A DNA stretch of 64,000 nucleotides, taken from assembly GCF_000308775.1 (NCBI RefSeq), contig NZ_BAGJ01000165.1:1-64000 (forward strand). Direction: 5' to 3'. The position numbers were made by a program, and so were the translations under genes. This DNA comes from Nocardia testacea NBRC 100365. Lineage in GTDB: Bacteria; Actinomycetota; Actinomycetes; Mycobacteriales; Mycobacteriaceae. Below are positions 35,415 through 43,492 of this stretch, in pieces; position 1 is the stretch's first letter, and each line of letters starts with the position of its first letter. The notes beneath the pieces are model-generated. The model was not told the origin of the DNA, searched no databases, and saw nothing but the letters and a program-made list of their open reading frames with translations.

Positions 35415-36260
35415 TCAGACGTACTGCAGGGCCGCCGCCGCCCGGGGCCGCGGCACCGTTCCCAGGGGACGCGCCTGTTGCAGCGTGGGGTGCACCCGGA
35501 CCCGGCCGTCCTCGACATTGCGCCAGATCCCCAGCGCGGTCATCCGCACCGGCGCGGCCGCTCGGTGATCGAAGCTCATCCGGTCCACCGGTCCGCAGAT
35601 CGATACCGCGGCCACCGCCTGTCCGATCTCCCCGACCGGGGCCGCCACGCATCCGAATCCGGCCAGTGATTCCTCGCGTTCGAAGGCGATACCGTGTGCG
35701 CGGACCTTGGCCAGCTCGGCCCGCAGCTGCGCGGCGGTGGCGATGGAGTATCGCGTCTTCGGCCGCACGGGTCCGGCGCCGAACACATTGCCGCGCTCAC
35801 CGTCGGCGTAGGCGAGGATGGCTTTGCCCACCGCCGTACAATGCGCGGGCTGGCGCCCCCCGACCCGGGTCGGTACCGCGCCCGCCAGCCGTCCGCCGAC
35901 CTTGTCCAGGTACACCACGTCCGTGCCGTCGAGCACGGCCAGGTGCACCACGTATCCGGTGGTTCGGTGCAGTTCGTGCAGGAAGGGTACGGCGGCGCGG
36001 TGCAGCCGGTCCTGGTGCACGGCCAGCGAGCCCAGTTCCATCAGCCGCAGGCCCAGTTCGTAGTCCCGGCCGTCGCGCCGCAGCCAGCGCAGCTGGACCA
36101 GCCGCTCCAGGATGCGGTGCGCCGAGGACCGGGGTAGCCCGGTGCGGCGCACGATCTGCGCGAGTGTGAGACGCCCGGGTCCCTCGAACGCGTCGAGAAC
36201 CAGCGATACGCGGTCGAGCACAGCGCTCGGGGTGGCGGCGGCGTCGGCCTGGATAGTCAT
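35415..36260 (-). CDS. IclR family transcriptional regulator
   Basis: A 281-residue IclR protein. The N-terminal helix-turn-helix has RLTLAQIVRRTGLPRSSAHR; the effector domain contains HLAVLDGTDVVYLDKVGG, HCTAVGKAILAY and VAAPVGEIGQAVAAVS. ATG 36260 has GGAGGG upstream. The palindrome at 36297-36319 lies in its promoter and probably serves for autoregulation. It follows the kshA operon in the same direction but behind two terminators, so it has its own promoter. It is a good candidate regulator for the steroid genes, perhaps also acting at the similar site before padR. Confidence 0.85.
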   Translation of the reverse strand: MTIQADAAATPSAVLDRVSLVLDAFEGPGRLTLAQIVRRTGLPRSSAHRILERLVQLRWLRRDGRDYELGLRLMELGSLAVHQDRLHRAAVPFLHELHRTTGYVVHLAVLDGTDVVYLDKVGGRLAGAVPTRVGGRQPAHCTAVGKAILAYADGERGNVFGAGPVRPKTRYSIATAAQLRAELAKVRAHGIAFEREESLAGFGCVAAPVGEIGQAVAAVSICGPVDRMSFDHRAAAPVRMTALGIWRNVEDGRVRVHPTLQQARPLGTVPRPRAAAALQYV

Positions 36261-36296
36261 GAGCCCTCCATTGGGTCTACGAGCTGATGCCCAATC

Positions 36297-36319
36297 GAAT
36301 ATGCCGAATAGGCATATTC
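36297..36319. promoter_or_regulatory. Perfect palindrome before iclR
   Basis: Arms GAATATGCC and GGCATATTC around the spacer GAATA, 36 bp before the iclR start, in an AT-rich patch. Likely IclR operator. Confidence 0.7.
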
Positions 36320-36385
36320 CTATTAGTAGCATTCCCTTGTGGCAGCTGTCACACGAATCGCAAAGGTTGGCCGAAAATCACGAAC

Positions 36386-36424
36386 GGCCTCCCGAACCGG
36401 GCGGTACGCCCGGCCCGGGAGGCC
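36386..36424. terminator. Compound hairpin between the kshA operon and iclR
   Basis: Outer arms GGCCTCCCG/CGGGAGGCC enclose inner arms CCGGGCG/CGCCCGG with a GTA loop. It is a strong stem downstream of the first terminator and probably isolates iclR from read-through. Confidence 0.55.
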
Positions 36425-36487
36425 GCTTCAACCGTGTGCACAGAGGGCCGACCGGGACGTTCCGTTCGCCGGTCTCACAAGACGCGC

Positions 36488-36522
36488 AAAGAGCCGAGGC
36501 CCGTCCGGGGCCTCGGCTCTTT
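36488..36522 (-). terminator. Terminator of the kshA-hsaA-hsaC operon
   Basis: AAAGAGCCGAGGCCC pairs with GGGCCTCGGCTCTTT across a short loop, 12 bp after the dioxygenase stop. A-run and T-run flank the stem, so it can work on either strand. Confidence 0.8.
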
Positions 36523-36533
36523 CGGCGCCGTGC

Positions 36534-37439
36534 TTACATCGCTGCCAGTGGTTCGCTTCCGGACCAGTCGTGGCCCCAGTAGCTGTCCGCGGTGATCTCC
36601 TCCGCGGTGTAGTACTTCTCGTCGACCTTCATCCCGGCGGTCCCGAACTCGATATCCCAGCCGCCGGGGGCGCGCACATAGAACGACACCATCTTGTCGT
36701 TGGTATGCCGGCCCAGCGTCGAGGACACCGAGAACCCGTCCTTCGCCACCCGGTCCAGCGCCTGGCCCACCGCGTCGAGCGAATCGACCTCCACCATGAT
36801 GTGCACCAGCCCGGGGGCGCCGCCGTGCGGTGCGGGGCACAGCGCCAGGCTGTGGTGGCGTTCGTTCACACCCAGGAAGCGGATACGCACCGGCCCGAAC
36901 TCCGGCGGCGCCGGCACCCGGAACGCGCCGCGAGGCAGGAAGCCGAGGACCTCGGTGTAGAACTCGAACGCACCGTTCAGGTCCATGGTCGGCAGCACCA
37001 CATGACCCAGGCCTTGGGCGCCGGTGACGAACCGGGCGCCGAACGGGGTCACCACCGGGCTGTGGTCGAGCACCGGGCCGTGGAATACCTCCAGCGTGGC
37101 GCCGGTGGGGTCGGTGAAGGTGATGGCCTCCTCCACCCGGCGGGCGTCGGCGTCGGCCTGCGACAGCGACTCCACCGTGATGCCCGCCTTCGACACGGTC
37201 TCCCGCACCCGGCGCAGCGCCGCGTGGTCCCGGACCTCCCAGCCGATCCGCACCACCTCGTCGGACTCCCCGGCGACCACCACGATCCGCGCGGCTCGTT
37301 CGTCCATGCGCAGGTAGAGCGCGTTCTCGTCGGGTCCCGAGCCCTCCGCGAAGCCGAGCACGTCGAAGGCGAACTGCCGCCAGCGCGCCATATCCGTGGT
37401 CTGGATCTGTACGTAGCCGAGGCTCTTGATATCGGTCAT
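36534..37439 (-). CDS. Extradiol ring-cleavage dioxygenase, HsaC type
   Basis: A 301-residue type I extradiol dioxygenase with two vicinal-oxygen-chelate domains. The iron ligands of the C-terminal domain are His146 (GLGHVVLPT), His213 (LVHIMVEV) and Glu264 (WDIEFG). RHHSLALCPA and TLGRHTNDKMVSFYVRAPGG closely follow HsaC of M. tuberculosis, which opens the catechol 3,4-DHSA in steroid breakdown. ATG 37439 was chosen. It is the last gene of the kshA operon, 25 bp after the HsaA-type hydroxylase. Another aromatic catechol as substrate is possible. Confidence 0.85.
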   Translation of the reverse strand: MTDIKSLGYVQIQTTDMARWRQFAFDVLGFAEGSGPDENALYLRMDERAARIVVVAGESDEVVRIGWEVRDHAALRRVRETVSKAGITVESLSQADADARRVEEAITFTDPTGATLEVFHGPVLDHSPVVTPFGARFVTGAQGLGHVVLPTMDLNGAFEFYTEVLGFLPRGAFRVPAPPEFGPVRIRFLGVNERHHSLALCPAPHGGAPGLVHIMVEVDSLDAVGQALDRVAKDGFSVSSTLGRHTNDKMVSFYVRAPGGWDIEFGTAGMKVDEKYYTAEEITADSYWGHDWSGSEPLAAM

Positions 37440-37464
37440 TGTCGTTCCTCTCGTCCCCGGTCGG

Positions 37465-38643
37465 TCAGATCATCGAGCGCAGATGCTCGGCCGGATCGAA
37501 TCCCATGGAGCTCAGCGCCGAGGCGTGGTACACGGTGCTCGGTACGTGGATGGCGTGGTTGAGGCCGGCGTGGGCGTCGCGCCAGTACCGTTGTAGCGGT
37601 TTGTCCATCCGCAGCGCGTTACCGCCCGACCGGGCGAAGATCTGGTCCACCGCCATCACCGCCCGCCAGGCGGCCCGCACCTGGGTGCGGCGCCCGGCCG
37701 CGCGGAGCGCGAAATCCACTTCGCCGCCGGATTCGACGATGCCCCAGATCCGGTCCACATTGGCCAGCAGTTCCTGGCGCGCGGCATTGATATCGGCGGC
37801 GGCCTCGCTGATCGCGAACAGCACGTACGGGTCGTCCTTGACCGCCGTCCCCTGCGCGCCCACCCGGCCGCGCTGATAGTCCAGGTGCGCGGCCAGCGCG
37901 CCCTCCGCGATGCCGATAACGGCCGCGCTGATACCCAGCGGGAACATCGTCGACCACGGCATCTTGTACAGCGTCTCGGTGACTCCGTATTCGCGCTGAG
38001 CGGTGCCGTCGATGACGTGATCCCCGTTCATCACCCGGTACGACGGCACGAACGCGTCTTTCACGATGATGTCCTTGGAACCGGTGCCCTTCAGGCCGAC
38101 CACGTTCCACGAATCCTCGACGATCTCGTAGTCGGCGCGGGGCAGGATCATGTGCAGCATCGTCGGCGGATCCGCGATACCGCCCTGCGCGTCGCCGAGC
38201 ATGGCGCCGAGGAAGATCCAGTCGCAGTGATCGGTGCCGGAACTGAACTGCCAGCGGCCGTTGAAGATATAGCCGCCGTCCACCGGGCGGGCGATACCGG
38301 TGGGCGCGTAGGGCGACGCCATCCAGGTGTCGTGGTCGGCGCCCCATACTTCTTCCTGCACCCGTGGATCGGCGAAGGCGAGCTGCCAGGGATGGACCCC
38401 GACGATGCCGCAGATCCAGCCGGTGGCCGGGTCCAGCGCCGCCGCGGACATCACCGATTCGGCGAACTCCCGCGGGTGGGCCTCGAATCCACCGTACTTC
38501 TTCGGCTGCAGCAGCCGGATGGGACCGGCCGATTTCAGCAGTTTCGCGGTCGAATCCGGCAGCCGGCCGAGCCGTTCGGCTTCCGGCGCCTGGTCGCGCA
38601 GCTGATCGGCGATCGCCGCGAGATTGTCGAGAACTCTGGTCAT
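37465..38643 (-). CDS. Flavin-dependent hydroxylase, HsaA type (acyl-CoA dehydrogenase fold)
   Basis: A 392-residue oxygenase component of the acyl-CoA dehydrogenase-like monooxygenase group. It contains LLQPKKYGGFEAHPREFAES, WQFSSGTDHCDWIFLGAM, WNVVGLKGTGSKDIIVKDAF and the C-terminal NHAIHVPSTVY, all as in HsaA, which hydroxylates 3-HSA to the catechol 3,4-DHSA using reduced flavin from HsaB. ATG 38643 has AGGAAA before it. No hsaB-type reductase gene lies in this window. It is flanked by kshA and the extradiol dioxygenase, the order of the reactions. Confidence 0.85.
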   Translation of the reverse strand: MTRVLDNLAAIADQLRDQAPEAERLGRLPDSTAKLLKSAGPIRLLQPKKYGGFEAHPREFAESVMSAAALDPATGWICGIVGVHPWQLAFADPRVQEEVWGADHDTWMASPYAPTGIARPVDGGYIFNGRWQFSSGTDHCDWIFLGAMLGDAQGGIADPPTMLHMILPRADYEIVEDSWNVVGLKGTGSKDIIVKDAFVPSYRVMNGDHVIDGTAQREYGVTETLYKMPWSTMFPLGISAAVIGIAEGALAAHLDYQRGRVGAQGTAVKDDPYVLFAISEAAADINAARQELLANVDRIWGIVESGGEVDFALRAAGRRTQVRAAWRAVMAVDQIFARSGGNALRMDKPLQRYWRDAHAGLNHAIHVPSTVYHASALSSMGFDPAEHLRSMI

Positions 38644-38704
38644 GATGGGTTTCCTAGGTAACGCGCGCCGGGTACTCACCCGGCGCGCACGAGGGATGTT
38701 CGGG

Positions 38705-39880
38705 TCAGGTGGTGGTGTCGAGTACCGCGCCGCGGGCGATGTTGTCGGCGACCTCCGCCTCCCAGCTGGTGACGGCGCGTTCGGTATCGATCTCGAATTC
38801 GAACCGTTTGGTCATGTCCTCGGTGATGTCCTCGACATCCACGTAGAACTGCTGGTACCAGCGGCGCAGCTGGTACACCGGCCCGTCCTCCTCGGAGAGC
38901 AGCGGATTGTCGATGGGCGCCTTGTTCTTCCAGATCTTCACGTCCTGTTCGAAACCCACCTCGACACCGCGCGCGAACTGCGCCGCCATCGCCTCGGCAT
39001 CGGCGTCCGACATGCCCTGGGGTTTCTTCACCATCGCGCCGTACTGCAGCACGAACGAATTCGACGTGACGGGATAATGGCAGTTGATCAGCACCGTCTC
39101 GATCGTCATGCCCTGCGCCTCGTTCCACAGCCAGTCGATCATGTAGGACGGGCCGAAGTACGAGGCGTCCGAGCGCAGCGAGGAATCCGGATCGTCGTAG
39201 TTGGTGCCGACATTGATATCGCCGCGCGGGGTGGACCGCATGTACTGGGTCGCCACATGCCCTTCGAAGACGTTCTTGAAGTAACGCGGGAAGGAGTAGT
39301 GGACGTAGAAGAAGTGCGCCATATCGACGACGTTGTCCACGATCTCGCGGCAGTTCGACCCTTCGACCAGCAGGGTGTTCCACGTCCAGTCGGTCCACTC
39401 CGGGGTGTCGTAGCCCTCGATCTGCGGGATGGTCACCTCATCGGTGGGTTTACTGCCCTGCGGGTCGTTCCAGACGAACAGCTGACCGTTGCGTTCCAGC
39501 GTGGGCCAGGCCCGGGTGCGGGCCAGCGGCGGTACCCGCCGGGCGTACGGGATCCCGGTGCACTTACCGTTACCGCCCCAGCGCCAGTCGTGGAACGGGC
39601 AGGCGATGGAATCGCCTTTGACCGACCCGTGGGCCAGATTGCCGCCCATGTGCCGGCAGTACGCGTCGAGTACGTGCAGAGTGTCGTCGGTCTCGGACCG
39701 GAACACCACCAGCGTGGTACCGAAGGCCTTGACCTCGTGCGGTTGCCCGTCCCGGAACGATTTCGCCAGGCCCAGGCAGTGCCAGCCGCGCGCGAACCGG
39801 GTCGGGGCCGCGGCCGCCTCGATCTGCCTGTATTCGTCTGTACCGTGCTGGGGTCGCCCGTTCGGTCCAAGAGCCGGCAT
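38705..39880 (-). CDS. kshA: 3-ketosteroid 9-alpha-hydroxylase oxygenase (KshA), Rieske type
   Basis: A 391-residue Rieske oxygenase. The [2Fe-2S] ligands are Cys75/His77 (AYCRHMGGNL) and Cys94/His97 (IACPFHDWRWGG). The mononuclear iron site has Asn183, Asp186, His189 and His194 (DNVVDMAHFFYVHYSF). The text follows KshA of M. tuberculosis closely, including NCHYPVTSNSFVLQYG and YQLRRWYQQFYVDVEDI. 9-alpha-hydroxylation together with delta1-dehydrogenation opens ring B. ATG 39880 has GGAGG five bases upstream; ATG 39892 does not. The reductase KshB is not in the window. Confidence 0.88.
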   Translation of the reverse strand: MPALGPNGRPQHGTDEYRQIEAAAAPTRFARGWHCLGLAKSFRDGQPHEVKAFGTTLVVFRSETDDTLHVLDAYCRHMGGNLAHGSVKGDSIACPFHDWRWGGNGKCTGIPYARRVPPLARTRAWPTLERNGQLFVWNDPQGSKPTDEVTIPQIEGYDTPEWTDWTWNTLLVEGSNCREIVDNVVDMAHFFYVHYSFPRYFKNVFEGHVATQYMRSTPRGDINVGTNYDDPDSSLRSDASYFGPSYMIDWLWNEAQGMTIETVLINCHYPVTSNSFVLQYGAMVKKPQGMSDADAEAMAAQFARGVEVGFEQDVKIWKNKAPIDNPLLSEEDGPVYQLRRWYQQFYVDVEDITEDMTKRFEFEIDTERAVTSWEAEVADNIARGAVLDTTT

Positions 39881-39998
39881 CGGAACCTCCATGTTCGGAG
39901 CGGAGTTGTGTGACTGCGCCGATAGTGACCTGGGGCACCGGGTCGCCCCAGTCGCGTTCCCGGTCAGTGGACACGTTTCGGCGCGCACTCCGGGCCGG

Positions 39999-40082
39999 CT
40001 ATGCCTCCGGTCCGGAATCGCCGGTCACTTCGAACACTGCGATACTCCGTATCGGGAGCTCGGGGACGACGGTCTGTGCCAT
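39999..40082 (-). CDS. Possible 27-residue leader peptide upstream of kshA
   Basis: The frame MAQTVVPELPIRSIAVFEVT-GDSGPEA has ATG 40082 nine bases after GGGGAG and ends 118 bp before kshA. The ribosome binding site forms the 3' arm of a small hairpin (40092-40107). The rest of the 39881-40243 gap holds a degenerate CCCGGTCAGTGG word near 39959 and no other gene. A regulatory leader or a chance frame are both possible. Confidence 0.3.
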   Translation of the reverse strand: MAQTVVPELPIRSIAVFEVTGDSGPEA

Positions 40083-40091
40083 GGTTGTGTT

Positions 40092-40107
40092 CTCCCCGCG
40101 GGGGGAG
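40092..40107 (-). promoter_or_regulatory. Hairpin that holds the ribosome binding site of the small leader frame
   Basis: CTCCCC and GGGGAG pair across four bases; the GGGGAG arm is also the only ribosome binding site for the 27-codon frame. Such a fold could gate translation. Confidence 0.35.
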
Positions 40108-40243
40108 TCCTCGTGCCCCCGGCCCCGCGGCTACCCCGGTGACGAGCCGGAAACCCGGGCCGTGCCGCGCGCCGGCCGCCCGGAAACGGCCCTGCGCGGG
40201 GTGCGTGGCATTGTCGCTGGTTACCCGACGATAGGATTACGGA

Positions 40244-41542
40244 ATGAGCGTCGACAATCGCCGGGTCCGGTCGTCCGCGCCGGCGGTGCGCGCGAACGGT
40301 CGCGACGATCCGGGCAGCGACGCCGCCACCGGTGAGAAGGAGAGTGCCGCGGCGGCTCGTCCCGTGCGGCGCCGGCCCAAGAATCGGCGCGCCCAGATCG
40401 CGGCGGCCGCGGCCAGCGCGTTCGGGTCGCTGGGGTATCACGGCGTGAGCATGGAGGACATCGCCGGCGGGCTCGGGATCAGTTCCGCCGCCCTGTACCG
40501 CCACTACCCCAGTAAGTACGCACTGTTCCAGGAGGAATCGCTACGGGTCGGTCAGGCCATGGCCGAATCGGTACGGCTCGACGCCGAGGCCGCGGCGGCC
40601 CCGCCCGAGCAGCGGTTGCGGACGGTGCTGGAAGCACTCAGCGCGGTCACGGTGGCCAACCGGGCCAGCGTGGCGCTGGTGCGCTGGGAAGGCCGCTACC
40701 TGGAACCGGCGGACCGCGAGATCCGGGACGGCCAGCAGAACGCGGTGCTGGAGGCGCTGGGTACCCAGCTCGCCGCCTACCGTCCGCAACTGCGCGGTCA
40801 GGATCGCCAGGTGCTGGTGGTGGCCCTGTTGTCGGTGATCACGAGCATTGCCGATCACCACGCGACGCTACCCACGAAAGCCCTTGTCGCGCTCCTCGTC
40901 TCCACTGCCATGGACCTGGCGGCGGTCTCCCTCCCGGAGCCCGGGGACGTCGAACCCGCCCGCCCGGTGGAGATCCCGGAATCGTTCAAGCATGAACTGC
41001 TGCTCCGCAAGGGGGTGGAACTCTTCCACGCCCGCGGGTACCCGAATGTGAGCGTGGAGGACATCGCCACCGCGGCGGGCCTGTCCGCGGCGTCCGCGGT
41101 ATACCGCTTCTACCGTGGTAAGAGCGATCTGCTGGCCGCCGCCTTCCGGCGCGCCGCCGAGCGGGTGTCCAGCGCGATCGGCCCCGCGGTGGCCGGGGCC
41201 GCCGGACCCCGTGAGGCACTGGATTCACTGATCCACCAGTACGTCGAGGGTTCGTTCGCCGAACGGGAACTCACCTTCGTCTACTACACCGAGTTCCAGC
41301 ACGTACCCGCCGAGGAGCGGGCCGCGCTGCGCAATGTGCAGCGATTGAGCGTGGAGGAATGGGCGCGGCTGGTCCGGCAGGTGCGCCCCGAACTCTCCGG
41401 TCCGCAGGCGCGTTTCCTCGTCCACGCGGCTTTCGCCCTCGTCGTCGACCTGGGCCGCGCGCTCGGGACGGTCGCGACCGCCTCCCAGGAGCGGGTCGCG
41501 CTGCTCATGCAGACGGTTCTGTACGGCCGGCCCGCCCACTAG
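40244..41542 (+). CDS. Double-domain TetR regulator, Mce3R-like
   Basis: A 432-residue protein with two TetR DNA-binding domains in one chain. The first is near residues 48-95 (NRRAQIAAAAASAFGSLGYH, then GISSAALYRHYPSK); the second is near 245-292 (ELLLRKGVELFHARGYPNVS, then GLSAASAVYRFYRGK). M. tuberculosis Mce3R has this rare double layout and represses the mce3 operon and lipid genes. Here the gene converges on a mce operon and is divergent from kshA, so control of either or both is plausible. ATG 40244 is the only good start. It probably binds as a monomer with two half-site readers; that is inference. Confidence 0.85.
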   Translation: MSVDNRRVRSSAPAVRANGRDDPGSDAATGEKESAAAARPVRRRPKNRRAQIAAAAASAFGSLGYHGVSMEDIAGGLGISSAALYRHYPSKYALFQEESLRVGQAMAESVRLDAEAAAAPPEQRLRTVLEALSAVTVANRASVALVRWEGRYLEPADREIRDGQQNAVLEALGTQLAAYRPQLRGQDRQVLVVALLSVITSIADHHATLPTKALVALLVSTAMDLAAVSLPEPGDVEPARPVEIPESFKHELLLRKGVELFHARGYPNVSVEDIATAAGLSAASAVYRFYRGKSDLLAAAFRRAAERVSSAIGPAVAGAAGPREALDSLIHQYVEGSFAERELTFVYYTEFQHVPAEERAALRNVQRLSVEEWARLVRQVRPELSGPQARFLVHAAFALVVDLGRALGTVATASQERVALLMQTVLYGRPAH

Positions 41543-41556
41543 CGCAGGTCCCGCGG

Positions 41557-42297
41557 TCACGAGGCCGGGCCGGGGGCGAGCGGGGTGATCATCTGATCGA
41601 CCAGCCAGTGCCCGTCGATCTTCTGCATCCGCATCACCATGCTCAGCTGCCCCGGCGCGGGCTGTCCCCGCGTGCCCAGGCTGGTGATGGTCTGGCCGAT
41701 CACCACCACGGTCTCGGCCGACTCCGCGTCGGCCGTTTTCACCGCGCACTGGATATCTCCGGCGGTGGAGACCACCTGCCCCGCGACGAGCGCCTCCCGC
41801 AGTTCCACGGTGGTGGTCTCGAACTCCTTCTTCCAGTCACCGGTGGCGCCCGCCGCCACGGCCGCGAAGTACGGGTCCAGATTCTTCGCGTCGTAGTTGG
41901 CGAGCACCGGAGCGTAACGGCAGGCCGCCTGCCGCGCGTCCTCGTACGCGGCCAGTGTTTCGGATTTGTCCTGTTCCCGCACATACAGGTAGCCGGCCAC
42001 CCCCACCGCGCCCAGCAGCAGGATCGCGGCCGCGACGAGAACGGCGATCATCGGGGCGGTGATCCCGACCGCGGCGCGCGACGTCCGCGTACCCGCATCG
42101 GTGCCCGCGTCGGCCGACTGCCCGCCGACGTCCTTCCGCAACCGGTCCGCACCACCGCCCGGCACCGGAGCCGCGGCGGGTTTCCCGTCCACGGCGGGTG
42201 TGGCGTCCGCAGTGCCGGGCGACGCGGCGTCCCCCGTCACCGCCGCGGAGTCCGTCGTATCCCCGGTGCCGTTCTCCACGGACTTGTCCTTACTCAT
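41557..42297 (-). CDS. Mce-associated membrane protein (Mam)
   Basis: A 246-residue protein. A disordered acidic/alanine-rich head (residues 1-75) is followed by one membrane helix (about 78-102, ITAPMIAVLVAAAILLLGAV) and an extracytoplasmic domain of the SnoaL/NTF2-like kind with AACRYAPVLANYDAKNLDPY and SMVMRMQKIDGHWLVDQMI. This is the standard plan of Mam/Mas proteins that close mce operons and help stabilise the transporter. It follows mceF by 13 bp and is the last gene of the operon. Confidence 0.82.
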   Translation of the reverse strand: MSKDKSVENGTGDTTDSAAVTGDAASPGTADATPAVDGKPAAAPVPGGGADRLRKDVGGQSADAGTDAGTRTSRAAVGITAPMIAVLVAAAILLLGAVGVAGYLYVREQDKSETLAAYEDARQAACRYAPVLANYDAKNLDPYFAAVAAGATGDWKKEFETTTVELREALVAGQVVSTAGDIQCAVKTADAESAETVVVIGQTITSLGTRGQPAPGQLSMVMRMQKIDGHWLVDQMITPLAPGPAS

Positions 42298-42310
42298 GCT
42301 CGTCTACTCC

Positions 42311-43492
42311 TCAACGGCCCGGAATCGGGCGGGACAGTTCGTCACCGCTGACGCCGGGCGGTGGTCCGGCGGTGTTGTCGGGCACGTTCGGCCGGGGCGC
42401 GTTGGCCGAACCACGCACCTGCAACGCCGGATCATCGGTCACACAGTAGTTGTACAAACGCACCCTGGTATCGGCCGTGCGCTCGGTCGGGACCAGCGGA
42501 ATGGTGTTGTATTCGCAGGTGGGCCGCGGCCAGATGTCCACCAGCGTATGGAAGATCCCGTCGTGTACCGGCACGTTCAACGCCGCGGTACCCGCCCGCA
42601 GGGCCGGGAACAGCGCCGCGATCGCCGGTTGCCGCAGTTTCGCGGCCCGGGTGATGGCCACGAAGTTGGTGACCAGATTCGTGATCGGGTCCGTGGTCTC
42701 GGTGACGAACCCGCCCAGGGTGGCCAGCTGCCCGGGCGTGAGGTCCAGCAACCGCCGCACTTCCTGGTCGGCCGCGGTGAGCTGCTGGAAAAGCGCCCCG
42801 GCGGAACCGGTCAGGGTCCCGAGGTCGGGTTGGGCGTACTGCGTGGTATCGGCGATCACGGTGAGGTTCTCGATGAGCTGCCGCGTCTGCGGCAGCAGAC
42901 CCTCCAGCCCCGCCATGGCGCGACTGATCCCGGAGATCATATTGCGCAACCGGTCCGGTCCCCCGGCCAGCGCCTTGTCCAGTTCGTCGACGATCACCGT
43001 GAGCCGCTCGGGATTGAGTCCGCTGATCATCGCGCTCATATTCGACAGCAGCGAATGGGTGGTCACCGGGATCCGGGTGCGCGCCACCTCGACCCGGTCA
43101 CCGTCGCGCAGGTAGGGGCCGGTATCGGCGTCGGGCCGGAAGTCCAGGTACTGCTCGCCCACCGCCGAGAGCCGCCCGACCACCACGGTGCCGCCCACCG
43201 GAATATCTACCGCGGAATCGATTTCGGCGACGGCCTCGATCCCGGTCTCCGAAACCCGGACATCGGCGACCCGCCCCACGCGGGAGCCGCGGAAATTGAC
43301 ATCGTTGTCCGCGAGCAACCCGCCGGACCCGGCCAGTTCGACCGTCACCCGGTAGGTGCTGCCGGGCAGCAGATTGATCCGCAGCACCTCGGCGCCCAGA
43401 TACCCGCACCCCACGACCAGCACCACGACCAGGCCGAGATTGGCCACGCCGACCCGATGCCGGACCAGCCAGTTCCACAACGGAATGTTCAT
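42311..43492 (-). CDS. mceF: MceF family substrate-binding protein
   Basis: A 393-residue Mce protein with one N-terminal membrane helix (about 15-35) and the MlaD/MCE domain with NDVNFRGSRVGRVADVRV and PVGGTVVVGRLSAVGEQYLD. The long helical tail builds the hydrophobic tunnel of the Mce hexamer that carries lipids across the periplasm. ATG 43492 overlaps the mceE stop as ATGA. Sixth of the mceA-F series. Confidence 0.88.
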   Translation of the reverse strand: MNIPLWNWLVRHRVGVANLGLVVVLVVGCGYLGAEVLRINLLPGSTYRVTVELAGSGGLLADNDVNFRGSRVGRVADVRVSETGIEAVAEIDSAVDIPVGGTVVVGRLSAVGEQYLDFRPDADTGPYLRDGDRVEVARTRIPVTTHSLLSNMSAMISGLNPERLTVIVDELDKALAGGPDRLRNMISGISRAMAGLEGLLPQTRQLIENLTVIADTTQYAQPDLGTLTGSAGALFQQLTAADQEVRRLLDLTPGQLATLGGFVTETTDPITNLVTNFVAITRAAKLRQPAIAALFPALRAGTAALNVPVHDGIFHTLVDIWPRPTCEYNTIPLVPTERTADTRVRLYNYCVTDDPALQVRGSANAPRPNVPDNTAGPPPGVSGDELSRPIPGR

